From the NCBI RefSeq assembly GCF_005670685.2, contig NZ_CP062008.1, forward strand, positions 1,860,001-1,924,000: DNA of 64,000 bases. Direction: 5' to 3'. The DNA comes from Mycolicibacterium mucogenicum DSM 44124. GTDB taxonomy: Bacteria; Actinomycetota; Actinomycetes; Mycobacteriales; Mycobacteriaceae. The notes beneath the pieces were generated by a model that was not told the DNA's origin, made no database searches, and worked only from the letters and a program-made list of their open reading frames with translations. The position numbers and the translations under genes were made by a program. Below are positions 28,875-36,811 of this stretch, piece by piece; within the stretch, counting starts at the first letter, position 1, and each line of letters opens with the position of its first letter.

Positions 28875-30344
28875 ATGGACCGCATGATCGAAATCGACAT
28901 CGAATTACCCAGCGGTGCACTGCTTCTCGGTGGAGACCGGGTCACAGGCTCCTCCGGCGGGACGCACCATCACGTCTATCCCGGCACCGGTCGCGTGAAC
29001 GCCGTCGTCGAGATGGCCGGTGCCGCGGAAGTCGACAGGGCGGTGGAGACGGCGACGCGGGCTCAGCGGAGGTGGATGTCGTACCCGCCCGACCGCCGCC
29101 GCGACATGTTGTTCGACCTGGCCGATCTCCTGGGCGAGCACCACGCCGAGTTCGCCAGCATCAACACCCACGATTACGGCGTACCGACGTCGTTGGCCGC
29201 AACGTCGGTGCTGACCGAGCGGTTCTTCCGGTTCTACGCCGGGTACGCCGACAAAGCCGATGGCGCGAGCACTCCCGTGACGGGCGGCTTCGATCTCAAC
29301 CTGGTGGAGCACGATCCGTACGGTGTCGTGGGCGTCATCGCGCCATGGAACGGTGCCCTCGTGGTGATCGGGATGGCGGTCGCGCCCGCCCTGGCGGCGG
29401 GCAACGCCGTCGTCGTGAAGCCGTCGGAACTCGCGCCGCTGGCGGCACTTCGGTTCGGCGAGCTGTGCCTCGAAGCCGGTTTACCTGCCGGGCTCGTCAA
29501 TGTGCTGCCCGCGGGCGCGGACGGCGGCGAAGCGCTCGTGCGGCACCCTGGAGTGGGCAAGGTTCATTTCACTGGAGGCACGGCCACTGCCCGCAGAGTG
29601 CTGACCGCTGCCGCGGAGAACATCACGCCGGTGGTCGCCGAACTCGGCGGCACCGCTGCCGCCGTCATCTTCGACGATGCCGATCTGGATGCCGCCGCGA
29701 ATCTGTCCGCGCATCAGGGGCCGATCATGCAGGCCGGCCAGAGTTGCGCCTGCAGCAGTCGAATCCTGGTTCACGACAACGTCTATGACGCCTTCCTGGA
29801 CAAGTTCCTCGCCGCCGTCGAGCGGGCGCCGATCGGCGACCCGCTGCGCTCCGACGTGCTCTTCGGCCCGGTGATCAACCAGGCCGCCGTCGAGCGCATC
29901 CTGGCGAGCATCGAGTCGGCGGTCACCGCAGGGTCCGGCGACCTCGTGCTGGGTGGCAAGCGGATCGGCGGCGAGCTGGCGTCGGGGTTCTACGTCGAGC
30001 CGACGGTGTTCGCGGACGTCGACAACCGCTCACCACTGGCCCAGCAGGAGACGTTCGGGCCCGTCGTGTCAGTGCTGCGGTTCCGCGACGACACCGAGGC
30101 GGTGGACCTGGCCAACGACACCCGGTACGGGCTCAACGCTTTCGTCCACACCACGAGTCTGCACCGCGCCCATACCGTGTCACGGCAGCTTCAGGCCGGG
30201 TCAGTCTGGGTGAACAGCCGAAGTGACATTCAACCGCAAAGCCCCTACGGCGGTTACAAACACAGTGGCATCGGCCGGTCCGGCGGAATCGAAGGCCTCC
30301 GAGAGTTCCGGCAGACCAAGAACATCCGGATCAAGGTGTCCTGA
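28875..30344 (+). CDS. NAD-dependent aldehyde dehydrogenase (2)
   Basis: This 489-aa ALDH is only distantly like the one at 21591. Catalytic Cys is in AGQSCACSSR and the Glu in AELGGTAA, both intact. APWNGALVV and HFTGGTATARR mark the cofactor site. It ends with SPYGGYKHSGIG. The start may be ATG 28875 or the in-frame ATG 28884, as neither has a strong ribosome-binding site. It is the third gene of the arm led by the third SDR, so it should oxidise an aldehyde from that enzyme. It converges with the nitrile-hydratase-like cluster, 8 nt apart. Confidence 0.92.
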   Translation: MDRMIEIDIELPSGALLLGGDRVTGSSGGTHHHVYPGTGRVNAVVEMAGAAEVDRAVETATRAQRRWMSYPPDRRRDMLFDLADLLGEHHAEFASINTHDYGVPTSLAATSVLTERFFRFYAGYADKADGASTPVTGGFDLNLVEHDPYGVVGVIAPWNGALVVIGMAVAPALAAGNAVVVKPSELAPLAALRFGELCLEAGLPAGLVNVLPAGADGGEALVRHPGVGKVHFTGGTATARRVLTAAAENITPVVAELGGTAAAVIFDDADLDAAANLSAHQGPIMQAGQSCACSSRILVHDNVYDAFLDKFLAAVERAPIGDPLRSDVLFGPVINQAAVERILASIESAVTAGSGDLVLGGKRIGGELASGFYVEPTVFADVDNRSPLAQQETFGPVVSVLRFRDDTEAVDLANDTRYGLNAFVHTTSLHRAHTVSRQLQAGSVWVNSRSDIQPQSPYGGYKHSGIGRSGGIEGLREFRQTKNIRIKVS

Positions 30345-30352
30345 ACCGTAGG

Positions 30353-30691
30353 TCAGGCCTCCAGCCGGGCGCGCACGCTCGCGAGGCGTTCCCGCAACTC
30401 GGCTTCGCTGATGACGCCGCGGCTGACGAGCGAGTGGGCGAGCGAGACCAGCTGACTCTCGGGGTACGGCAGGCCCGCATACACCGTGGCGGAGAGGGCG
30501 TCCTCCTCGTCGCGGCGCTCCTTGAAGCTGAGCACCTCGGCATCGCAGGCCGAATGGTCCAGTGCGTCGCACAGGCCGTCGAGGCTGGTTTTCCATGGGG
30601 GCACGGGGTTTTCGACGCCCCACTTGGCGGCCATGCGCGACCACACCTGGTCGCGCGTCACGATGTCCCGCAGCGGGGCGATGTCGCTCAT
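30353..30691 (-). CDS. Small nitrile-hydratase beta-like protein, probable activator
   Basis: This 112-aa protein starts at ATG 30691, overlapping the alpha-subunit stop by 4 nt (ATGA). Its C-terminal 43 residues align by eye with the beta-subunit gene two places upstream. GLPY, LxSxAxxL, IS-x-x-EL-x-ER, A-x-V and AR-x-E are shared, so the two are related. Proteins similar to the N-terminal half of the beta subunit (the P14K/NhlE type) act as metal-delivery chaperones for cobalt nitrile hydratases. That is the best guess; it could instead be a third structural subunit, as in thiocyanate hydrolase or toyocamycin nitrile hydratase. Confidence 0.75.
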   Translation of the reverse strand: MSDIAPLRDIVTRDQVWSRMAAKWGVENPVPPWKTSLDGLCDALDHSACDAEVLSFKERRDEEDALSATVYAGLPYPESQLVSLAHSLVSRGVISEAELRERLASVRARLEA

Positions 30692-31419
30692 CCGGCTGTC
30701 CCCGGGTGCATGGCCGGCCGCCTCGTCACGATCGCGTTGGTGGTGACACCCGGCTTCGGCAGCGCCACGCCGATCAGGCAGTCCCGCGTGATGATCTCGG
30801 CCAGTTGATCTTCGGTCCACCCGTCGGTGCCGTCGGGGCGCATCGGCATCACCATGAAGCGGTGCTTCTGGTTGGAGTCCTCGACCCGGACCTCGATGTC
30901 GTCGGGCAGGTAGAGCCCGAACTCGGCCAGCACCTGGCGCGGCCAACGCACCAGGCGCCGCCGGTAATTGGGTGTGCGGTACCACTCGGGTGAGTTCCCC
31001 AGGATCGGCCGGGGATAGCACGAGCACAGCGCGCAGACGATGACGTGATGCACCGTCGGCGTATCGGCGAGGATCTGGAACGCCACGAAATCGCTTGGCG
31101 TGCCGAAGCCGGTCGGCTCCAGCCAGTCGACGCCGACGGCCTTGCTGGCGGCCAGTGAATCGTTGACGGCGAGTTCGGCGAACTCGGGATCGAGCCACGC
31201 GCGGGCGACGAGCCGGGCCGCCGGGGTGGGGCCGATCTGCTCGGCGAACTCGGTGAACCGCCGATGCTCCTCGGCGGTGAAAATGCCCTTCTCGATACAC
31301 AATTCGCGCAGTGCGATCTCGAGGACCTCGAAGTCGGTGATCTCGTCGACCATGGGTTTCACGGTGCGCGCGTGATCGTGGTCATGATCATGGTGGTGAT
31401 CGGAGCCTGGATCAGACAT
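30688..31419 (-). CDS. Nitrile hydratase / thiocyanate hydrolase alpha-type subunit
   Basis: This 243-aa metal-binding subunit has the claw motif VCALCSCY with Cys129, Cys132 and Cys134, the ligands that hold low-spin Co(III) or Fe(III) after cysteine oxidation. The residue after the first Cys is Ala, where cobalt enzymes usually have Thr and iron enzymes Ser. Tyr after the last Cys favours the cobalt type. The length equals that I recall for the thiocyanate hydrolase gamma subunit ScnC. The N-terminus is a His/Asp run (residues 7-17), likely metal-binding. ATG 31419 has AAAGGA 5 nt upstream. Substrate (nitrile or thiocyanate) is undecided. Confidence 0.88.
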   Translation of the reverse strand: MSDPGSDHHHDHDHDHARTVKPMVDEITDFEVLEIALRELCIEKGIFTAEEHRRFTEFAEQIGPTPAARLVARAWLDPEFAELAVNDSLAASKAVGVDWLEPTGFGTPSDFVAFQILADTPTVHHVIVCALCSCYPRPILGNSPEWYRTPNYRRRLVRWPRQVLAEFGLYLPDDIEVRVEDSNQKHRFMVMPMRPDGTDGWTEDQLAEIITRDCLIGVALPKPGVTTNAIVTRRPAMHPGTAG

Positions 31420-31450
31420 GCAAATCCTTTCTGGCAAGGGTGAATTCGAG

Positions 31451-32290
31451 CTAGGTGGCCGCTTCCAGCCAGCGTTCGGGGATTTCGGTGCGCAGGGTGT
31501 CCTGCTTGGTACCGGTGTAGTCGTGCCACAGCTCGGACTGGTTGAACTCGACGACGTAGAACCACTCGGGCGGCGCTTCGGGGATGTCCCAGGTCTCGTC
31601 CTCCGGTGCCGGGCTCTCGTAGGCCAGCACGGCGATCTTGCCGGTCGCGCCGCGCACGTACTCCGGGGTGCGGGTGTAGAAGATCACCGGCAACTCGCGC
31701 ACCCGCACGGCGTCACCGACCTTGAACTTCGGTGTCCCGGCCTTGCCGGCGTAAATCTGCGGATCCCCGATGCCCACGGCCTCGATGTGGTGCTTGTTGC
31801 GCTTGACGTTCGCGCCGTCGCCCTCGGATCTGGGCGTGGCTTCGAGGGTCTTGCCGTCGAGTCCGCCCTCGTAGCGCGCCTTGACCTCGGCCATCCGCTC
31901 CATGAGTTCGCCGAGGCTGATGTGGTGCTTCTCGATCAGGACCCGGGCGACCGACAGCAGCCAGCGGCCGTAATAGGGGAGACCGAGGTATTCCGCGCGG
32001 CCGACGTCGACGTTGCCGATGCGGCGCCGCTCCTCCGACAGCCAGATGCCGCGCCAGGCCAGCACCTCGCAGATGACGTACGTCATGTGTTCCCACAGCT
32101 CGTACTGCTTGTTGACGTACTCCATGGGCGCATCGGGCTCACCACCGACATCGTGGACAGGCTTGAGGTACGCCTGGATGCGGGCAGGGTCCAGCATGTC
32201 GGGGTAGGGAGCGTCGGGCAGCTCCGGATAGGACGATTTCAGGCGGGACACCAAGCCCAGTTGGGCTGCGCGCTCGGCCGCTGTGCTCAT
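31451..32290 (-). CDS. Nitrile hydratase / thiocyanate hydrolase beta-type subunit
   Basis: This 279-aa protein has the beta-subunit plan. An N-terminal helical part carries VHDVGGEPDAP (about 48-58) and LGLPYYGRWLLSVARVLIEK (about 110-130). A C-terminal SH3-like barrel carries FKVGDAVRVRELP, IFYTRTPEYVRG and the ending EWFYVVEFNQSELW. In thiocyanate hydrolase these halves are two separate proteins whose lengths sum to about the same value. ATG 32290 has GAGGAG 5 nt upstream. It is the first gene of the three-gene cluster, 31 nt before the alpha gene. No amidase or cobalt transporter is adjacent. Confidence 0.87.
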   Translation of the reverse strand: MSTAAERAAQLGLVSRLKSSYPELPDAPYPDMLDPARIQAYLKPVHDVGGEPDAPMEYVNKQYELWEHMTYVICEVLAWRGIWLSEERRRIGNVDVGRAEYLGLPYYGRWLLSVARVLIEKHHISLGELMERMAEVKARYEGGLDGKTLEATPRSEGDGANVKRNKHHIEAVGIGDPQIYAGKAGTPKFKVGDAVRVRELPVIFYTRTPEYVRGATGKIAVLAYESPAPEDETWDIPEAPPEWFYVVEFNQSELWHDYTGTKQDTLRTEIPERWLEAAT

Positions 32291-32494
32291 GACAGCTCCT
32301 CGGGTTGTGCAGACGCCACAAACTGACGCGAGGGCCGGTCCGGCATCCAACACGTACTGAGGAACGAACGCACCCCCGCGTCCTGGCTCACATGACTACG
32401 TAAGCGACCATATCCCCGCGTCGGCGCCTCCGTGCCGCTTTGTGCGATTCAGTTGAAGCCGTTGACCCTCAACCGTTTTGCGGCCAGGGCTCGA

Positions 32495-33667
32495 TCACCC
32501 CCGCCGCCCGGCTCGTTCCGCGAAAGCGTCCAGCGCGGCAAGTACTTCGGGAGAACGCCACACTCGGTTTCGACGCCCATTGGTTGCCTCGGCAAGGAGG
32601 CCCGCATCGGTGAGCGGGTTCAGGTATCGGTGCGCGTTGGTGGACTCGATGCCCAATTCTTGGGCCACCAGTGCTGCGTTGATGACCGGACGGCGAGTCA
32701 ACAGGTCGGCAACCTTCCAGATCGCCGAGTCGGACCGGGCGTTGATCACGCTGTTCCAGGACTCGCGAATGGCGCGCAGTTCGGCGACGAGTTGTCGCCC
32801 GTTGGCGATTGCCAGGATCGCAGCGTGTGAGAAACGCTCGACTATGGGCGCGGCGTCGCCATCTCGATAACTCGTCAGCGCGGCGAAATACGCGTCGGTG
32901 TCGGCCAACAGCCCGGCTGAAACCGGCACCGTGACCTGGCGCGTGAGACCTTTGTTGCGCAGCATCGCTTGTACCAAGGCGCGGCCAGTACGACCGTTGC
33001 CGTCCGTGAATGGGTGAATGGTCTCGAACTGCGCGTGGCTTACCGCGATCTGCGGCAGCGCGGGAAGATCGTCGCGTTGGGCGAAGGCGATCAGATCGTC
33101 AATCGCCCCTGGAACCAATTCATCGCGTGGGCCGACAAATGTTGCGCCGATCGGAGTGGACCCGCCACCGATCCACACCGGCTCAGCGCGGAAATCGCCT
33201 GGCGTATGGCGCGGATCGTTGACCATCAATGCGCGGTGCATTGCGCGGATCGCCTCGGCGTTGATCGCATGCGACAGGGCGACCGCTGCCTGCATCGCGG
33301 CGGTGTTGGCAACGATCAGCTCCGCGTTTTGTTTCGCTTTGCCACCGGGCAGCTCGGCCTCACCTATTGCGCGCGCGGATGCGGTCAAGTTTTCGATCTG
33401 TGAGCTCGCAGCCGACTCCGACCGCAGCAGGACCGAAGCGAACGGCGCGATCTCGCCGCCCAATTCGGCATCGAACCGCGTCATCTCGCGGCTGGCGGAC
33501 TCGGCGTCGGCCAGCACCGACGGCGATAAGTCGAGGGCCAGGTCCGCGATAGTGGTCGGTACGGCGGGGTGATAGGTGCCGTACCGCGGCCGCGCTGCAC
33601 CCGCGTACGTAATGCTCTGCGGCTCCCAGCGAATGTCTTCGTAGCCGATGGGACGAAGTGAAGTCAT
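32495..33667 (-). CDS. Fic-family protein with intrinsic inhibitory helix and C-terminal winged HTH
   Basis: This 390-aa enzyme probably transfers AMP (or another NMP) to a hydroxyl side chain of a target. The Fic core motif HPFTDGNGRTGR is intact (His218 to Arg229). The inhibitory motif (S/T)xxxE(G/N) is SSQIEN (88-93), upstream of the core, so it is a class II Fic that restrains itself and needs no separate antitoxin. Residues after about 315 form a winged-helix domain (VADLLTRRPVINAALVAQELG, then TNAHRYLNPLTDAGLL), which suggests DNA binding and autoregulation. ATG 33667 is embedded in a set of AAGTGAAGTT repeats. Confidence 0.93.
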   Translation of the reverse strand: MTSLRPIGYEDIRWEPQSITYAGAARPRYGTYHPAVPTTIADLALDLSPSVLADAESASREMTRFDAELGGEIAPFASVLLRSESAASSQIENLTASARAIGEAELPGGKAKQNAELIVANTAAMQAAVALSHAINAEAIRAMHRALMVNDPRHTPGDFRAEPVWIGGGSTPIGATFVGPRDELVPGAIDDLIAFAQRDDLPALPQIAVSHAQFETIHPFTDGNGRTGRALVQAMLRNKGLTRQVTVPVSAGLLADTDAYFAALTSYRDGDAAPIVERFSHAAILAIANGRQLVAELRAIRESWNSVINARSDSAIWKVADLLTRRPVINAALVAQELGIESTNAHRYLNPLTDAGLLAEATNGRRNRVWRSPEVLAALDAFAERAGRRG

Positions 33668-33729
33668 AGCTGAAGTTTAACTTCATTTAATCCCATAAGT
33701 GAGGTTAATGAATGGAGTCAACTTCACTT
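33656..33729. promoter_or_regulatory. Repeated operator at the Fic start
   Basis: Four versions of one motif lie in 74 nt: AAGTGAAGTC (33656-33665, over the start codon), the palindrome GAAGTTTAACTTC (33672-33684), AAGTGAGGTT (33697-33706) and its near-complement AACTTCACTT (33720-33729). The last two form a dyad with 13 nt between arms. This fits cooperative binding by the winged-HTH end of the Fic protein. No other gene within the window carries the motif at its start. Confidence 0.55.
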
Positions 33730-33850
33730 ACCGCGTGTCCTGTGCTGACTTCGGGCGGTCGCCATATGAAACCCGGGTCCGCTCCCGGCGCCCAGCATCT
33801 TCATAACAAGATCTGAGCTGGTTCATTGCTGGGCCGGTCACTGTGGGCTC

Positions 33851-34552
33851 ATGTCCACTACGTCTCGTACCCGGCGCTACGGCGTCGTCACCCTCGCCGG
33901 ATTCGCCGCGCTGTCCCTGGCGGCCTGCGGATCCTCGAGCACACCGTCGGCCGGCTCGACCACCGCCGGCAGCTCGTCGCCGTCGTCCGCCGCCCCCGCA
34001 CCCGAAGGTCCGGGTGGCAAAGACCGGCTGTCCGGGCTGGTCAACTCGGTGTCGGGCAGCACCGTGTCGATCACCGGAAAGGACGGGCCGGGCACCGTGG
34101 ACATCACGTCCTCGACCCGCATCACGCAGCTCAGCCCCGGTCAGCTGACGGACGTCACGGCGGGCGAGTGCGTCGCGGTCCGCCCGGTGAAGGGCAACGA
34201 CAACGGTTCCGCGGTGACGGCCGCCAACGTCCTCGTCGGCCGGCCCGGCAACGCGCAGTGCGGCCAGAAGGGCGGAAAGCGCGAGCACGGCATCAACGGC
34301 ACGGTCGCCTCGGTCAACGGCAACACGATCCAGGTCACCGACGCCGACAACGCCCAGATCACCGTCACGGTGACGCCCGACACCCGATACACCAAGACCG
34401 CCGGCGCGGATGCGAAGGCGATCGCCGCCGGGATGTGTCTGGGTGCGCGCGGTACCAAGGACGGCAACGGTGCCCTGCAGGCGACGTTCGCGATGGTGCG
34501 GCCTGCCGTCAACGGCGCCTGCGGCGGGGGCGGCGAGCGCCAGCACCGCTGA
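33851..34552 (+). CDS. DUF5666-type lipoprotein
   Basis: This 233-aa exported protein has a basic N-terminus, a hydrophobic core and the lipobox LAAC, so it is probably acylated at Cys26. A Ser/Thr/Pro linker follows. Two similar beta-rich repeats come next (about 60-135, LSGLVNSVSGSTVSITG, and 147-220, INGTVASVNGNTIQVTD), the pattern of DUF5666/OB-like lipoproteins. Each repeat contains a Cys in a GEC or GMC turn. Function is unknown. It converges with the VOC gene, 2 nt between stops. Confidence 0.82.
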   Translation: MSTTSRTRRYGVVTLAGFAALSLAACGSSSTPSAGSTTAGSSSPSSAAPAPEGPGGKDRLSGLVNSVSGSTVSITGKDGPGTVDITSSTRITQLSPGQLTDVTAGECVAVRPVKGNDNGSAVTAANVLVGRPGNAQCGQKGGKREHGINGTVASVNGNTIQVTDADNAQITVTVTPDTRYTKTAGADAKAIAAGMCLGARGTKDGNGALQATFAMVRPAVNGACGGGGERQHR

Positions 34553-34554
34553 CG

Positions 34555-34953
34555 TCACTCCGGGGGCGGCGCGAAGAACTCCAGTGCGATGCCATCGGGG
34601 TCGCGGAAGCTCAGGCCCGAGCCGTAGGGCGCGTCGACCACGCCGCCGTGGGTGATGCCCAGCGCATCGAGCTTGGCAGCCCAGTCGACGAGCTCGGCCC
34701 GCGAGGCGCAGCCGAAACCGACGTGGTCGAGGCCGGCCCGGAACTCGCTGAACGGGCCGGGCTCGATGGCGCGGTCATGCTCGTGGATGCCGAACAACGT
34801 GCCGCCGGGCAGTGCCCACACCAGATGTCGGTAGCCGGCGTCGGTGTGTTCGTCGAGCACCGGATCGTCGCCGATCAGGGCGCGGTACCAGGGACCGCTG
34901 ACCGCCATGTCGCTGACAGTGACCGCGACATGGTTCAGAGCTGCGAACGCCAT
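34555..34953 (-). CDS. VOC (glyoxalase/dioxygenase) superfamily protein
   Basis: This 132-aa protein has the paired beta-alpha-beta-beta-beta modules of the vicinal-oxygen-chelate fold. An N-terminal LNHVAVTVSDM supplies the first metal His, LDHVGFGC the second, and SFRDPDGIALEFFAP the C-terminal Glu. These His-His-Glu positions suggest a metal-dependent lyase, isomerase or dioxygenase. ATG 34953 has AGGAGG 6 nt upstream. It lies 28 nt after the DUF2236 gene and is probably co-transcribed with it. The substrate is unknown. Confidence 0.88.
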   Translation of the reverse strand: MAFAALNHVAVTVSDMAVSGPWYRALIGDDPVLDEHTDAGYRHLVWALPGGTLFGIHEHDRAIEPGPFSEFRAGLDHVGFGCASRAELVDWAAKLDALGITHGGVVDAPYGSGLSFRDPDGIALEFFAPPPE

Positions 34954-34981
34954 GAGATGCCTCCTGATCGTGAATGTTGCG

Positions 34982-35809
34982 TCATACCACCGGTTTTCCG
35001 CGCCGTGCGCGGGCCCGCATGTCCCACAGGTACAGCTGGTAGCCGAACAGCCACACGTCGCGCGGAATCAGCCGGTCGGCCAGGCGCAGCGCTGTCAGCA
35101 GCCGGCCGAACCAGCGTTCCTGGCTCGGTGTCCACGCCAGTTTCATGTGGGTGCGGAACTCGGTGGGCAGGAAGCCCGTCGTCGCGAACAGGTTGAACGG
35201 CCCGGCCAGTTGCCGCAGCGGCGTGGGCAGGAATGCCAGCGACGCCACGCCGTGCAGATGTTGGCGAACGGGCTCGTCGATCTGCAGCTCGTCGAGCGTG
35301 CGTTTCCAGTACTCGTCGAAGGCGACGCGATCGGCCGGCCACATGCCGTCGCGGACCTGCAGCGTGGTGCCCAGGGTGCGGGCGTCCTGATAGATGGCGT
35401 CCGCGGCCTCGGGGCTGAGCGGCCCGTACAGGAACTCGTGCTGGTCGACGTAGTAGCGGTAGAGGCACGACGCCACCCACAACTGCAGCTTCGGATCGAA
35501 CGCGTTGTATTTCACCGGGCTGGACGCCGTCGACCGCACCAGCGCGTGCACCCGGTCCACCTCGCGGCGGATCAGCGCACGGTCGTCGTCGGTGCCGTAC
35601 ACCGCGGCCGCCAGATAGGTGCCGGTGGTGCGGGCGCGTTTGAACGGGTGCTTGTAGACGTTGCCGCTGTCGACGGGGCTTTCCAGCACGCCGTAACCCA
35701 CCCCGGGCAGGGCCAGTTGCATGATCACGTTGGCCGCCGGCGCCAGCGCCGCCGCGGGGTTGATGAGGTCGACAACCCGCTTCGGGTGCCTGGGTGGACC
35801 GAGCCGCAT
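34982..35809 (-). CDS. DUF2236 (MpaB/latex-clearing-protein-like) oxygenase
   Basis: This 275-aa protein belongs to the heme-dependent DUF2236 superfamily, which includes rubber oxygenase Lcp and fungal MpaB. The middle has the family's helical blocks and histidines ([29 protein letters not shown]). ATG 35809 is used. The frame extends 68 codons upstream, but that part lies antisense to cobD. It sits beside cobD, where M. tuberculosis has Rv2237 (from memory), so this is probably a core gene at the right border of the first accessory stretch. The reaction is unknown. Confidence 0.85.
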   Translation of the reverse strand: MRLGPPRHPKRVVDLINPAAALAPAANVIMQLALPGVGYGVLESPVDSGNVYKHPFKRARTTGTYLAAAVYGTDDDRALIRREVDRVHALVRSTASSPVKYNAFDPKLQLWVASCLYRYYVDQHEFLYGPLSPEAADAIYQDARTLGTTLQVRDGMWPADRVAFDEYWKRTLDELQIDEPVRQHLHGVASLAFLPTPLRQLAGPFNLFATTGFLPTEFRTHMKLAWTPSQERWFGRLLTALRLADRLIPRDVWLFGYQLYLWDMRARARRGKPVV

Positions 35810-35845
35810 GCTGCCGAGTAAACACCCTGTGAGACGCTGCCCGGC

Positions 35846-36811
35846 GTGTTTGACAGAAGCGCCCCGAGGGCGGCCGGTCTGGCGCTCGGCTACCTGGCCG
35901 ATGTGTGCTGGGGCGATCCGCAGCGCGGTCATCCGGTAGCGCTGTTCGGCACTGCCGCGGCCGCCCTGGAACGCCGCACGTACCGCGACAACCGGCTGGC
36001 CGGGGCCGGTCACACCGCGGCGCTGCTGGTCGGTTTGGGCGCGCTGGGTTTCGGCCTGGAACGCCTCGCGCGCGGCCCGATGGCTAGGACATTGGTCACG
36101 GCCGCGGCGACCTACACGGTGCTGGGCGGGACGTCGCTGGCCCGCACCGGTGCCGACATGGCGGCACGGCTGGAGCGCGGCGACGTGGCCGCGGGCCGCG
36201 AGCTGCTGCCGTCCCTGTGCGGCCGGGATCCGTCAGCGCTCGACGCGGACGGGCTGGCCCGCGCCGCGCTGGAATCGGTCGCGGAGAACACCTCAGACGC
36301 GCAGGTCGCGCCGATCCTGTGGGGCGCGGTCGCCGGCGTGCCGGGGCTGCTGGTGTACCGCGGCGCCAACACCCTCGACGCGATGATCGGCCACCTCAAC
36401 GCGCGCTACACCCGGTTCGGTTGGGCGGCAGCACGATTCGACGACGTCCTCAACTACGTGCCGGCCCGCGTGACGGGGCTGTGCGTCATGGCGGCCTCCG
36501 GTCGGCCCGCCGCGGCGTGGCGGGCCTGGCGCGCCGACGCGCACAAGCACCCGAGCCCCAACGCCGGGGTGGCGGAAGCGTCGTTCGCCGGGGCCCTGGG
36601 TGTACAGCTCGGGGGAGCGACGCAGTACGCGCACCGGCTCGAGATGCGGCCGACCCTGGGCGTCGGGCCCGCGCCCGTGCCCGCCGATCTGCGCCGGGCG
36701 GTGCGACTGACCCGCCGGGTGCAGGCGCTGGCGGCCGTGCTGGCCGTCGGGATCAGCGGCGCCGGCCGTAGCGGTCGGCGAGTTTCTGCTCGGTCTTCTC
36801 CTCGGCGGTGA
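35846..36811 (+). CDS. cobD: Adenosylcobinamide-phosphate synthase CobD/CbiB
   Basis: This 321-aa integral membrane protein joins aminopropanol phosphate to adenosylcobyric acid late in cobalamin synthesis. The family motifs [20 protein letters not shown] and [18 protein letters not shown] are seen, with several membrane helices. The GTG start (GTGTTTGAC) is at 35846. The C-terminal 19 residues are Arg/Ser-rich and encoded antisense to the end of the SURF1 gene (59-nt overlap). They are probably not functionally important, as the helix [13 protein letters not shown] precedes them. cobC lies 2 kb downstream. Confidence 0.92.
   Translation: MFDRSAPRAAGLALGYLADVCWGDPQRGHPVALFGTAAAALERRTYRDNRLAGAGHTAALLVGLGALGFGLERLARGPMARTLVTAAATYTVLGGTSLARTGADMAARLERGDVAAGRELLPSLCGRDPSALDADGLARAALESVAENTSDAQVAPILWGAVAGVPGLLVYRGANTLDAMIGHLNARYTRFGWAAARFDDVLNYVPARVTGLCVMAASGRPAAAWRAWRADAHKHPSPNAGVAEASFAGALGVQLGGATQYAHRLEMRPTLGVGPAPVPADLRRAVRLTRRVQALAAVLAVGISGAGRSGRRVSARSSPRR

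Noticed and set aside
32495..33667. The Fic gene as half of a Fic toxin-antitoxin pair.
   Set aside because: The inhibitory helix is in the same chain (SSQIEN), and no small antitoxin gene lies in the flanking 180-200 nt.
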